The translations under genes and the position numbers were made by a program. From contig CM012953.1 of the NCBI GenBank assembly GCA_000181795.3, positions 7,675,024 through 7,715,609 on the forward strand: 40,586 nucleotides of DNA, read 5' to 3'. How positions within the stretch are numbered: position 1 is the stretch's first letter; each line of letters starts with the position of its first letter. Below the pieces are notes generated by a model that was not told the DNA's origin, did not search any database, and worked only from the letters and a program-made list of their open reading frames with translations. Source of the DNA: Trichinella spiralis. Lineage: Eukaryota; Nematoda; Enoplea; Trichinellida; Trichinellidae. Shown piece by piece: positions 1 to 20,416 of this stretch.

Positions 1-3000
1 ATGATTTTTCGCCTCTTCGCTTGTCTTAATACTGATACTTTATAATAAAATTATATCATATCATTGCATCTTTTTTATATCTTCACTCATCTCGCTTTAC
101 ATAATATATACACTTTTTATTCGCGCTATAACCTTAGCTATTTTTGGAAGATGGAAAGCGTTTTTTCCAAATTTTCGATTGTGATCGATAAGTGAATGCA
201 AATTAGATATACGGTCTAGTATTCGATTCAACACAATTCATTGTGTTAGTTCAATTTGACGTAAAGGCGTTAAGTGGAGTTCCCGGTGTGGCTTGACTTA
301 TGACAAAGAGTAAGAATGAATTGGATTATTCTGTATAATAGCAACAGAATACATTAAAACAATTGACCAGGTATGGAGTCGCTATGCATTCTGCCACGGT
401 AGCAGTTAAAGTTACCCTCAATGTTCCAAATGTGGTACCAGTAAGTATTGAAATTATTCTTGGTTTGGATTCTGCTACTTTTCATATATTTGATCATATA
501 TTTTTGGTGTGTTCTGTTCAATATTTCACAACGACAATGATGATTTGAAACGACCAGCAGAAAGAGCTATGCACTGATAATCAACCAGCAGTCATTGATT
601 CAAAAGAGGATATACATTTGAGAAAATTCTAACAGCAAAATTCCTTATTAAGAACAGCATCACCGACATGGTACAAATCGTGGATCAGTTCATAGAACAG
701 GATTTTGTTTATGAGTTGGAAATATGTTCCAAAAAGAAGTCGGAATGTTCTTGGAATAATATCTTGTCATTCGAATATGCCAATCGCACTTACTTTTTGA
801 CCAATAATAATAACATTACCTATCGCATATGAAAAAAATGAAAAATTAAATGCTACCTTCAAATGTGACAAGTAGGTACAACAATAAAAACATAGAGAAA
901 TTTTTTTTTCAAATTTTGCAACAAACTCATGTAATGCTTTTTTTTTATTTTTCATCATCGATAATTATTTTTTACAAAACCGCCTTCCAATAGACAGAGA
1001 GAAATTTGCATTGTTCGATTCAGCATGGAATATTTTCCCAAAAGATCACACTAGTGCACACAGAATGAAACGAACAGCAATAATCCGACTGGTGGCAAGT
1101 AGAAATATGATAATAAGTTAAATAATTTGAAATAAAATTAAAAATAAAAAAAAAACTGACCAAATCAACGGGGGAAAATAAAAACATTGCCACCAGTCAG
1201 TTGTGATTCCACTTGTGGTGGAAAACAAAAAATCAACATATAATAAAATAAATGGATAAAAAACAAACCGTAAGCATAATTTTAAAAATGGGAATTATTC
1301 AGGAAAAAGGAGTTCATTGGAAAAGGCCTGAGTAGCATTTGGACAAGCATATTGGATTGTGCTTTTTCTTCTGCTCATCGTGTGACTTTACGACAGAGAG
1401 TAGGCGAGAACAACAACAAAATGGAAAACGAAAAAACTTTCACGACTGAGGAGAGAGAGAGAGAGAAGCAGCAAGAAAATTCTATAAATTCTTGCTTCTT
1501 CTTCATCTTCTTCGGTCGCTTCTTATTGGAATAAGCAACTAAATAAAATTCAATCCAAAAAAAGGCAGGCATCAAAGAAGAAATAAAAATTCAAAAAAAA
1601 ATATCTCAAATGACGACAACAAAGCTCGTCGACATTCGAATTAGGGAGATGCTCGATGAGTTAGCAGAGTATACGGAAGGAAATGGATCAATAAAAAATA
1701 TGAGCAGCAAAAGTTCGAAAACTTCAGACGGCGCCGGACCCATAATAATCTGTTTTTTTTGAACTTCACCATAAATGAATGAATGAATGAGTAGAAAATG
1801 CTTGCATGTGCATCCCTGCCGATCAACGTCTGACGTTCCAAAACTCAGGCAGCAAAATTAGCATAACTTTGAATTTTCACAACAATACCGGGGATGGAAT
1901 AGAAAAGAAGAAAAAAATCGCCGGTATCCAGTTCTCAGTACCTTCTCCACTAGCTGTCGTGCAGTGAAAACTTGTTCAGCTTGTAAAGTCAATTATAATA
2001 ATGCTGTACGACTGTTACATGCTTTCACAAGCAACCAAATCCAAACGCGCAATTGCAAAAAATAACCATCATCACAAACAATCCAACAACAACAACAACA
2101 ACAAGCTACATATTATAGTTCCAAAACATTCATTCCACAACACGATCAGTACTTTCACCCTTCTATCCTATCGTTCATTCAAACAGCTGGCAGTGTGTAG
2201 CTGGAGTTTTGTTTTTTTGTTTTTTCAAATGAGCGATCTCTGATACCTAATGAGGATATATGAGGAAATGATGAGATATTTCTTCTGTGTACAATAATAA
2301 TGTACAGATGAGAACAGCTGTGCATAATGCTGATGACGACATACGACCAAACGTGAGTATGTTCATCCAATGGCAGCCGTAGAAAAAAAATTCAAGCGAC
2401 AACAAACAGAAATACAAAAATAATAATAATAAGAAGAAGAAGAAGAAGAAAATGCATTTTGGCAATGCAATTTAAAGATTCCTAAATTTTTTCCATTCGC
2501 CTATCCTTCTTCGTACAAGGCAGGTATTCAGCTTGATGGATGACCAGTGTGAGGGATATAGAGAGAAATAACACAAGATAACAAAACAAATAGTGAACAA
2601 AAAAAACAATCGCATGATGCAATTTTCCTAACTTTCCAAAATTCCCACAACCAATGCGGCAGGGGTCATGAGAAAAAAAATTATACGGAAAAAGCAACAG
2701 TAATACGATTGAAGTATAGTGATAAACAAAAAATCAATAACAGCAAAATAAGAGCTTAACAAAAATAATTACAGTTGTTCTAGAGGAGATTAATAATAAT
2801 AATAATAATAATATCAACTACAGAAGCCCCAACAAAATTGGCAACGTTGCATATATAGAAAGAAGTGCATGAAGGTAGTAGACGGCCGATGATAAAGTGT
2901 GCCCTTTTTATAAATAAATGTGCAATCGTTTCATCTGAATTTTTGTTGCTCAATTTAGCTCAAAAAAAGTATCAGAGCAACAACAAATCGTCAGTTACGA

Positions 3001-3109
3001 TTGTGAACACACGCTGTGGTGAAGAAGAGTATGGATGTATGGATGTATGTATATATATGTATGTATGTATGTACAGGGAAAAAATTGGATCGACTTATTC
3101 CAATTTTAA
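1..3109. other. Noncoding flank downstream of the kinase gene, with one unexplained open frame
   Basis: AT-rich sequence with many A-runs and simple repeats such as TAA and GTAT repeats. It should contain the 3' untranslated end of the kinase gene, which is transcribed leftwards and stops at 3110, but I see no clear AATAAA on the minus strand to place its end. The one stretch that looks protein-like is the plus-strand open frame at 599-829, described separately. A short plus-strand frame ending at 440 is followed by a good donor (GTAAGT at 441), but I cannot link it to further exons. The rest looks noncoding. Confidence 0.5.
599..829 (+). other. Unrecognised open frame of 77 codons
   Basis: A stop-to-stop plus-strand frame with balanced composition (Phe, Ile, Glu, Asp, Lys, Cys), unlike the Lys/Asn-rich frames typical of this AT-rich DNA. 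It includes the stretch MVQIVDQFIEQDFVYELEI starting near 668, then two cysteines within CSKKKSEC. An acceptor-like AG lies near 636. It could be the terminal exon of a gene entering from the left, a pseudogene fragment or chance. I do not recognise a family and assign no function. Confidence 0.25.
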
Positions 3110-11417
<8,308 letters not shown>

Positions 11418-11518
11418 GGAAATGGAAATGGATTCAAATGACAGCAACACACCAGCGCATGATGATCATCAGGCGCTTGGTCAGCGTATTGCTGCTTTAG
11501 CTTTTCTGCTTCTTATTA

Positions 11519-11566
11519 TTGTTGTTGTTGCTATTGCTGCTGCTGCTTCTGCTGCTGCTGCTGCTT
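11519..11566. repeat. (GTT)/(GCT) trinucleotide tract
   Basis: An imperfect tract of GTT then GCT units just upstream of the kinase start codon. On the sense strand of the kinase gene it reads as CAG/AGC units, so it may lie in the 5' untranslated leader. No frame through it joins the kinase coding sequence, because stops intervene. Confidence 0.85.
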
Positions 11567-11639
11567 AAGGCAAACGGGATGGGATGATGCGGTCAGAGCA
11601 AGTCTGACAATTTGTGAACAAACGAAAACGACGCCAATG

Positions 11640-11663
11640 ACGTACGTACGTACCTACGTACGT
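11640..11663. repeat. GTAC-rich palindromic tract
   Basis: Repeated ACGT/GTAC units that can pair with themselves, upstream of the kinase gene. It looks like a short tandem repeat; no function is evident. Confidence 0.7.
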
Positions 11664-12365
11664 CTCTCTTCTCGCACTACTCTGCTGCTGCGTTGAAGGA
11701 CAAACACGGGAAATCAAGCCGTCGACGCCTGGTGACAGCGTTCATTGGCTAAACAAACGTGGCTTTCGAGGTTCTTTCTTTTTCTCTTTTTTTTCCAATT
11801 GTCTTTTTTTCCTGCTTCTCCTTTTATTTTCCTTCTTCTTGTACGTATACCAATAGATATATATATTATAATTTATTCTTTGGTTTGCTTCCTCTTTTGG
11901 CGTTTTCTTTTTCCCTCTTTCTCTACTCTGCTCCTTTGAGACGAGTCGACAGAGAAGAAGAGATCAATAATCAATTGTGCTACTGCCACACAATTGTGTG
12001 TACAGAATACGAAGCGCAATTTTAAAAAAAAGGAAGAAAAATTTGCAAATTAATTAAAATTTCTCCTCTTCCAAACAACGCAGCTTGGCAGTGGGAAGTT
12101 GGGCCGTCCGAAATAGCGTGCACGACGACGACGGCTAGAAAAAAAAATAATAACAATTTACAATTTCAATTAGTACAGTAATTATGAGGAGAGATGCGGA
12201 AATTTAAATAATTTGCCAAAAAGACTAGACGAATGTCGCGCCGGTGTTCAACGAGCGAACAGTGCAGCGAGTGGACGCCGTCAACGAACGACCTGTGCCA
12301 TTGGCGCTGCTGCTTCCCTAGCCCGTACAAGTAGTCGTAGGACAATGGATGTGAACTATTATTCT

Positions 12366-12396
12366 TCTCTCCCTCTCTCTCTCTCTCGCCCTCTCT
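12366..12396. repeat. (CT)n tract
   Basis: Pyrimidine-rich CT dinucleotide tract in a GC-richer islet upstream of the kinase gene. On the minus strand it is a GA repeat, a class of sequence bound by GAGA-type factors in some animals; binding here is unproven. Confidence 0.8.
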
Positions 12397-13571
12397 TCTG
12401 GCCAGTGGCCAACGGCTAAGCAGACCAAAAATGACCCGCTTTTGAGGTTTACCATGCTTGACCGACCTGCTCTCTGCACACGTCGATTAATATCCATTTT
12501 CAACCATCCCTCTACCCCTCTGTCTCTGTCTCTCACTCTCTCCCATTTGCCCCTCTGCTCTCCGCTCTTTGTTCACATCGAAGCACATGACACGTCCATA
12601 CGCGATCGAACAATTTTGTCACCAAAATAATACAAACTACCAATCAATCTCCACCATGCAAAATCGACAATGTCGAATTGTTAATAAAATTTTGCGTTTA
12701 AAAAAAAAATTAAATGATAATCTCCGACACGGCACAATCATTTGCATATTTACGAACAGAATACAAAAGTCGACAACTGAAATTATTTATCTGAAAATTC
12801 TGTTCGTTCAGCTTAAATTCTGTGGACGTACGTTTCACAAATGTGCTAAACTACAAGAAGAACAACAAAACGTTCGACCGTTTTTGAATGAAGCGTACAA
12901 AAGCAAACATCGTTCAATAGATGAAAAATGATATGAAATATTTTGAAGAAGAAGAAAAAAAATATATATTCCACATGAACACAAAAGTATGCATACAGAT
13001 ACTGATGAAAAATTGCTAATTTTTCAACGTGATTGAAACAAAAATAATATTTGATGAACGTGAGAATATTTTTTTTTTGAAATAATAAATTATAAATTAT
13101 AAATTGAAATTGATGATGCAATGGGAGAGAGATGATAAATTACAAGAAGAACGTGGGTAAACTTTCGTCGCTGTGCAAACTTTGTGCTCTGAAACACCGC
13201 CGTGCATGTACGATCGAGGAAATGATGCGACGAGAAAAAAGAGTCAATATTGGAAATTGCAACTACAAAAATATACACAGGATGATTTATAATGAGAGTG
13301 AAAAAAATTGATTTATACAATTTGTCCAATAAGAAGAAAAAAAAAATATACCGAGCACTTTGTAATAATTATTAACGTTAGCCGTTTGATTGTCGGTCGC
13401 TTTTTTGGATTCGATTCAATTTCAAATACGTCCAGTGGCAGACATTTAAATTGAAACATTGACGATTTAGCAAATTCCACTTTATTTAGTATTGAACTTT
13501 GTGAACAAACGACGAATAAGTAAATGGGAGAAAATTTGAAGAGAAAGGTGGAAGAATAAGCAGAAGAAGCC

Positions 13572-13610
13572 TACTGCTGCTACTACTGCTGCTGCTGCTG
13601 CTGCTGCTAC
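13572..13610. repeat. (CTG)n trinucleotide tract
   Basis: Nearly perfect CTG/CTA units, with seven uninterrupted CTG units in the centre. It lies in intergenic DNA about 2.2 kb upstream of the kinase start codon. Confidence 0.9.
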
Positions 13611-14264
13611 TAATGATGATGGTGATGATTAAAAGAAAGTATACGAGTCAGATGAAAGAAAATGACGAGGCCAATGCAGAGTGGATTCTATTGCCGAAAG
13701 ATAAAAATTCTATATGTAATAAGTTTTATGCTTTGCAAAGCAGCAGGCAGCTGCCACGCACAGACACACTCGCAAAACATTCGCATATCAGGAACGGCTG
13801 CTGGGATGCTTACTGCCAACAGAACAAGCTTGACGTTCTGTTCAGCCAATTTTTTCAGTTCAACCTTGGCCGGACTTTTTTAATTTGAAAAAAAATACAA
13901 TTCAACAAAAATCGAAAAAAAAAGATTATCAGTCCAAAAGAACCTGCAGATCATTTTCCAGTGGGTCTGTGTGCAAGTGAACTCGGTTGACAAAAGCAAA
14001 GTTGTCTGACACGTCGAGTGGTCGGTCGGGAACGAAACAAGTTTCAAAAATTGGTCACTCGTTTCTGTAAATTCATTTTTCTCCACATTTCCATAATACA
14101 TATCATACGATGTGCACGTTGAATTATTCAATATGCATCTTATACTCTATGTATGTGTGTGTGTTGTTTGTTTATTTTGAATTCTACACGCACACACACA
14201 CATACACGTAGATAAAAGTTGTACTGTTTGCCGGTCACGAGAAAATGAACGAGACCTGGAACAG

Positions 14265-14270
<6 letters not shown>

Positions 14271-14299
<29 letters not shown>
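14271..14299. repeat. (AC)n microsatellite
   Basis: Fourteen AC units. A shorter AC tract lies near 14189-14205 and a TG tract near 14152-14164, so the region has dinucleotide repeats in both orientations that could pair. Confidence 0.95.
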
Positions 14300-14301
<2 letters not shown>

Positions 14302-16869
14302 GATCGCAAATGGCCACGTTGACCAGGCATCGGTTATTACTTGATTGACGCACGTCAATCTGTTCAATAATCGACCGAATCCATAATTTCGAAATTATTA
14401 ATTTTCCCTTTCAACGTGTTAAATATCAAATTGTGAAAACAGGGCAAAAAACAAACAAACACTGCCTCTTTCTTGATCTTCTTAATCTCAATCAACGCAT
14501 TCCAATGAACCAATTGAAATTTCCACCTGAAGTAAACCCCCAAAATTGGCACAGTTTAAATATACTTTGTGAAGAGTTGACTTTAAAATTTGTTTTAAAA
14601 AAAATATTTTTGTCCGCATTTTCAAACAATTTTGATTTGAATTTAGAAGAAAAAATAAAGATTCTCATCTCGATCGGACAAATTTCAATGGAATAAATAA
14701 AAAAAGAGGTGACGAGAAAAAAAAACTTGTCAATGATAACCACTCGGACGTACTGTAGAATTATGATAAATAACAAAAAAGGGAAAAGAGTGAAAAGATC
14801 TTCCAGTGACGTGTTGGCAAAATCTGAGGCCGTTCGCTACAGTCAGTCAAGTTGGCATGATTTTTCAGATTATTTATTATATATATAAAAACATGTTTTT
14901 TTTCTGAAGGACTATTTGATTTTTGAAGAAAAATAAAAGAACAATTTTTATTTTTCAAAATTTCAATGATCATTCTATTCGAATAAAGTTGGGAAAAGTT
15001 AATCGAACAAAAAATTATTATGAAAATAAAATATTTACCTCCTTTTTTTTCCTCGAAATTCTTGGTATAATTTACAATTTATTGATAATGTTTTGTTTTT
15101 AATTTTTCAAAATAAAAATGACCAATAAAAAAATATAACTGCCACTGGTGCAATTGTAGCTGTTAGCTGTGACTGTTTTGGGCGCAGCAGTTGTCGCGCT
15201 AGTCGACAGCTAGCACCGAATGCCATTGAAAAGCAAAAACGTAATCGAACATTATTCATCATCATTATTTTCCATCCATTGTTTGTTTTCAAGTGAAATC
15301 ATCAAATTTTGTCTGAATCAACTTTTCCACAGCAGAACACGCGCACGCACATGCATACATGCATAATAATTTGTACAAAATTATCTCATATTCGTCGATT
15401 ATTATTCTAAATAAAATTTAGAAAAAAAAGATAATCAAATAACGCATAAAAACAAACAGAACAAAAAAATCTTTTTTTTTCAAAATATAAAAAATATAGA
15501 CGGAAAAAAAAGAATAAAAATAGGTGCACTTTTTGCAAATTCTGAAAAGTTATTTTTTTGCACTTGAAAAGTATCGAACTTAGTAGAGTGGCAAATGCAA
15601 AAGTTGTCAACTTCAGCGGCAGGTTGGTACAAAGCCTGCGGCTTTTTCACGTGCTCGATCAAATGGCATTTGTTAGCAAAAATATGCTCTCATTATTCAT
15701 CGGATTAATAATAATATATGATAATTGTAATGAAACAATTCTTGATCTTTCCATTCGGACAATTGTTGCCAGAAGAAAACAAATTTTTAATTCACCATCA
15801 ACGAAAAATGCATAATGGAGATTTTTGTTTCAATCTAATTTATTATAAAAAAGATGCACCTTTTTTTTTATAAAAAATAACATTAAATTTAAAATCACAT
15901 ATGCATATGTGCTTGTTTGGTTTAAACATTAAACTGAGAGAATAATTTTCATTTGGACGCTATTCAACAACCTTTGGATGATGCAAATTACATTGCACTA
16001 TTTCACTTTTGCTTTAGAGAAAATAATTAATCAAATTTGAATTCAATAATCCGATCGAATGTGCTGTACGAGAAAAGGAAATAATTTCAAACTTATATAC
16101 ATATTGTGAAACAACTGCGGAACTGGTACAAACTTGAAAATCATGAAAATGACATCTCGCAGCTGTACTGAGTAATAATCGATTGATTGCAAGTGAATTT
16201 TTTAATGCTTCGAGCAAAATATGCTATTTTAATTATTGAACTGACGAATAACAGCATTTGGTTCTAATCTGTGTTCAATATCAACAAATAGTAATAATAA
16301 TAATTGTTATTTAAAAATAAACTTTCTACAAAATCGTTGCTAACAATATTTGCTTGGATTTTCTTCAATTTTAAGCTCCCATTTTCAAAAATACAAAAAA
16401 TAAATCTTTGATATTTTCAACTATTCAAATGTGCGATTCGTTTTGCAACTTTTTTAAATTATAATGAAACTTTCCAGATATTTTAGACAATGAAACAAAA
16501 TGTTATACATTTTTAAAAAAAAGATGCATATTCAATAATAAAAAGCTTTTATGCAAATAAGGATATCTCAAACAAATGGGTTCTTTCTTAAATTTCATAA
16601 AAAATATGACATCAACATATTTTAAAGTGGCAAGGAAAGAAGAAGTGTTAAATTTTACTTAAACTGTTGACAAAAAAAATTTAAACTTGAATCCAATTGA
16701 GCCTGGTTTCATGAACACGAAAAATTTCACTTTATCTGTTGGTGTTAAAAGAAGCCAATTATAAATGTAAAGGGAAAACGTGGACAAATAATTGTTGAAC
16801 ATTAATTATGAAAATCAAATAAAACTTTTGTGTTGCAAAATTGAAAATTTACTGAAACTCAGGTTCATC

Positions 16870-16976
16870 TTATTCAGAGGCAATGATGCTTTTCGACAAG
16901 GAAAGTTAAGCGCAGCTTCACGCTGTTTGTTAAACTACATGATAACAATATTTGTTAATTTACAAAAAAAAATATG
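16870..16976 (+). other. TPR-like fragment of unknown status
   Basis: After an acceptor-like TATTCAG ending at 16877, the plus-strand frame reads GNDAFRQGKLSAASRCLLNY, then stays open to a stop just after 16973. The pattern Gly-Asn-x-Ala-Phe-x-x-Gly-x-x-x-x-Ala resembles the first helix pair of a tetratricopeptide repeat. Only one half-repeat is visible and I found no neighbouring exons, so it may be a fragment or chance. No gene is assigned. Confidence 0.2.
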
Positions 16977-18309
16977 AAAAGAAATTGCAATTATTCAATA
17001 TAAATATAATAATTCGATAAGAAAATGGAATGTAAAGCTTCTTCTGCAAATTATATACATAATGCATACATGTGCAGATAGCAGTTGATTATTACAAATT
17101 TATTATAGATGCATAAATTAAAGGAAACTATTTTTTCATATTTGACAAAGTCACAAAGTTACTAACGAATGAAAGATACTGTAGAGTGAAAATTTTTTGC
17201 AATGCAAAATTACAGCATTTGTTCTCATTTAAATGAATAGTTTGCGATAACTTTGTCACTTGCAAAATATGGTGCTAAATTTGCAAAAATGTCAACAAAT
17301 CCGCATAAATTATTATTTAATAAAAATCTCCCTTATAATTCGCTTATCGTTTTCTTTTTTTTCAAAATTCTACTTTCAAGTGGATGCATAACAACTATCA
17401 CAGATCAACGATAAATAACAATGAAGTGTTAAAAAAAATTCAAGTGAAATGAAATTATTTGAAAATATTCAAAAGCAATAACTATTTATAATAAAATAAT
17501 TGAAAAAAAATAAACTACTGAATTTCATGAATCTTCGAGGCTCAGTGTTCAATGAAAAAGTTAAAGATTTGTTAAAATTCCTTAATTTATGAAAATGTAA
17601 TAATAACTTTACAAGGTAAGTGATGATATATTTAAAAGTTAAATACAAAAAATCAAATTTAATAAAAACATGACAGTGTATTTATAAATCCAATTGAAAA
17701 CAAGTTTTACCAGTTTATTACATTTATAAATGAAATAGTGATACGAATCCAAATTTTACACGTATAAATTGCAACGTAAAAAAATACTATCAGCATTGCA
17801 GAATTTCTTCTTTCTTGAGCTCATTGAAAAACTTATCAAAAATAGTTTTTTGAATAAAAAATGTCTTACACAAAAGTTGCAACATTTGAAAATGCAAAAT
17901 TGAAAGTTGATAAAATGGAAAGCACTTAAAATTCATCTGCATAATATCTAGCAGTTTAAATAATCACAATAAAGTAAGAGAAAACTAAAATTGCAGTTTA
18001 TAATTTTTCTTTTTGTAAAACTAAATCATTTATTATGAAACAACTTCGAAATAAAAACATGAATGAAAATAGGTTTTGCAAAAAAAAATAATAATTACAA
18101 TTTTAAAATTTGATCTAATATTGATATTTGAAAAAAAATCAGTTAAATTTATAAACATTCAACGGAAAAAAACCTAAAATTAAAGAATCTTTTAACTGAA
18201 CTGAAAATTTAAATATAATTGGATGAAATTTTGACAGCAACATACGATTTCATTGCAACACAACATCACAATACGTTAATAATGATAGAATGAAGTGAAT
18301 ACAAATTAC

Positions 18310-18721
18310 CTTCTGGTTGTTTTTTTTATATGCTGATTTGGTGCTTTCAAGTGCAATTAATTGTACTATTCGGTTTTCATTTTTGGTCTTTATCGAACGG
18401 ATCCCGTTGGGCGGGGCACAGTCAGCTCTGATCAGTATTTTCAGCCAATCTGTACATGAAAAGTTCGTGCACACCGACGACGGTAAATTTTAGGCCACTC
18501 AAACGCAATGTGACAGTTGGAATGATGCGCTCACAGGACCAAACCATGCCCTTATTTATAATATACAGCATGCCTGAATTATATGCTGCTGTTCTCTTGA
18601 CGAAAGTTCCAAATGGAAATGGGTCAGTGGTTTTTGCTTGATAAACGCTCAGCTGATTCCGTCTAGACTGCATTCCATTCCACCTTGTGCCTGTGAATCC
18701 ACCACCAAAAATTTGGATGAT
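18310..18721 (-). other. Unrecognised protein-like stretch with two overlapping frames
   Basis: The GC-richest part of the surrounding 3 kb. One minus-strand frame is open for 99 codons (18721-18425) and includes GMLYIINKGMVWSCERIIPT and VTLRLSGLKFTVVGV. A second minus-strand frame overlaps its end, runs to about 18310 and contains DCAPPNGIRSIKTKNENRI; it stops at a plausible donor (AAG then GTAATT at 18309). The first stretch faintly recalls the core of a T-box domain (I..KG...RI.PTV.LRLSGL), but the key flanking motifs are missing. It could be part of a fast-evolving gene, a decayed gene copy or chance. No function is proposed. Confidence 0.3.
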
Positions 18722-19480
18722 CTATTCAACTGTTGACCATCTATACATTAACTGTTCATTAATATTAAAATAAATTAATTTAATTTCTTTTCTTTTTCAA
18801 TTAGCTCATATTTTTTTATCAAATAATTACATGAAATGCAAATTTACCAATTTGAAATACTTAGCAGTTTATAAATTGGCAAAAAGAAAAAGATAATTTT
18901 CTCTGGATATGATGTGAAATTATAAATTTACATTTGAATTATTTGGAAATAGTGAATTTTAAAATTTTGGAAAAACTTTCTTTTATCAGTATTACTTTAT
19001 TATTTTTTAAAGTTATTCAACATTTATTATGAATGAATTTTGTTATCAAGTGTTGAAAATTCTTTCATATCTCAATTAAACAAGTCGTCCTAAATTTTTG
19101 AAAATTACTGTGTACATTTGCATTTATTTAAATAAACTTAAAATATTATTGAAAAAAAACTTCCTTTTATAAATTAAGTACTTGCGCATTAAAATACTGT
19201 AATAGAATTGGAATTGTTCCGGTGGAAATTTCATCTTCAAGTTAGCTGGTTTGGGTGAAATTTAGAGCCTTTAATTTTTGAACCACTAGCCCTTGAAGTG
19301 AGTAATTATTTGTGCAAATTGTTCGTCGATTTGTGCTTTTTTGGTAAAATTTTTTTAATATCGCTGAAAGTTGAAATTCTGTTGGTGATTTATTTTTCAG
19401 AACTTAGTTAAAAAATCTAAATCAGCAACTGTACGTATCTAAGAGGGCTTTCGGGACAGTTTATGTTATTTCCCTTTCAG

Positions 19481-19534
19481 GCACGTATGCTGCAGCATTG
19501 TGAAGCCACATCTTACAAGATTCCTGCCATTTGA
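19481..19534 (+). other. Possible noncoding 5' exon with a short upstream ORF
   Basis: A strong acceptor (CCCTTTCAG) ends at 19480, followed by a GC-richer stretch with an ATG at 19487 that opens a 15-codon frame ending at 19534. It lies about 0.9 kb upstream of the dpy-19 start on the same strand. It could be a leader exon of dpy-19 with a small upstream ORF. I see no downstream donor that makes this certain. Confidence 0.2.
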
Positions 19535-20391
19535 TACGCTGTAACGCGTAAAAAAGTTGTAACTTGGAAAGTTTACTTTTTTTTAATATTAAGGCAATTG
19601 CTTATGAACGAATCCTCGGTTTATGACCATCCTAAATCACAAAATGTCTTATTGAACATGGTTAAGGAAGTTTTCAGCGTCACTTTTCTTATGAATATAT
19701 AAGTAAATAAAACTGTTCAAATACTTGACATATTTTAGTTTAAGGCATTAACTCATTTGGAAGTTTAACCCTGTTGACGCTTAGATGATCAGTAAATATT
19801 TTTAAGTTTATTTTTTAACTTTACAATTAAAAAAACTCATATTGTAGACAAGTTTTTGCTTTCATGTCATTATTGCATTGCACTGATATTTATTTTCATT
19901 TATAAGGAGTGCCGTATAGACCCACTTTTTTAAAGTTTGTTCTATATTAGCAGTTGTAAATCTCCTTCAAACCTTTCGGTCAGTTTATAATGTATACTTA
20001 TAATGCTTTTAATGAGAATAAATTAAATTTATGATTTGTTGCGTAATATTTGATTGGAATATGGAAATAAGTTGAAATTAATGGTGATTAATTTATTGCC
20101 AATTCAATGAAATAAATCGGTGATTGCAGTACAGTTATAGCAAGGGAAAGGCAAAATAGCCAGTTGTTAGCATTAATAAAATGAGAATTATTTGAAGAGA
20201 ATAATTCAAGTTGCTTATTAAAATATTCTCAAAATGTACGCGTGCATAAGCTGAGAGTTGCGATGGAGAAATGTAATTTTTTCTTTTTTTTTGTAAAATC
20301 TCTTCGGATTGTTGAAAACATTTTTATTATAATATATTAGGATGCTTTGTGTTGAATAATAGTACATTCTGTGTAGTTGAAGTTATTTTCA

Positions 20392-20397
20392 TTTCAG
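20392..20397 (+). promoter_or_regulatory. Splice acceptor just before the dpy-19 start codon
   Basis: TTTCAG ends at 20397, after a T-rich stretch and 19 nt before the ATG at 20417. Its position fits either the end of a 5' leader intron or a spliced-leader trans-splice site, both common in nematodes. Which one applies cannot be decided from the DNA. Confidence 0.6.
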
Positions 20398-20416
20398 GTA
20401 GCATTGTAGAAAAAAG

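Larger units (their letters stand above)
11418..20416. other. 9 kb divergent intergenic region between the kinase and dpy-19 genes
   Basis: No complete gene could be assembled here. From about 11.4 to 13.9 kb there are trinucleotide and CT repeats and GC-richer islets (about 11570-11760, 12060-12600, 13170-13220, 13740-13870) that may hold the kinase promoter and noncoding 5' exons. From 14 to 17 kb it is AT-rich with AC repeats. At 16870-16976 there is a TPR-like plus-strand fragment and at 18310-18721 a protein-like minus-strand stretch. From 18.7 to 20.4 kb it is very AT-rich and should contain the dpy-19 promoter. A TTTCAG acceptor at 19480 and another at 20397 suggest noncoding 5' exons or an outron. 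Confidence 0.5.

Noticed and set aside
14140-14367. Cys/Val-repeat open frames on the minus strand
   Set aside because: They are produced by AC/TG microsatellites read through in different frames.
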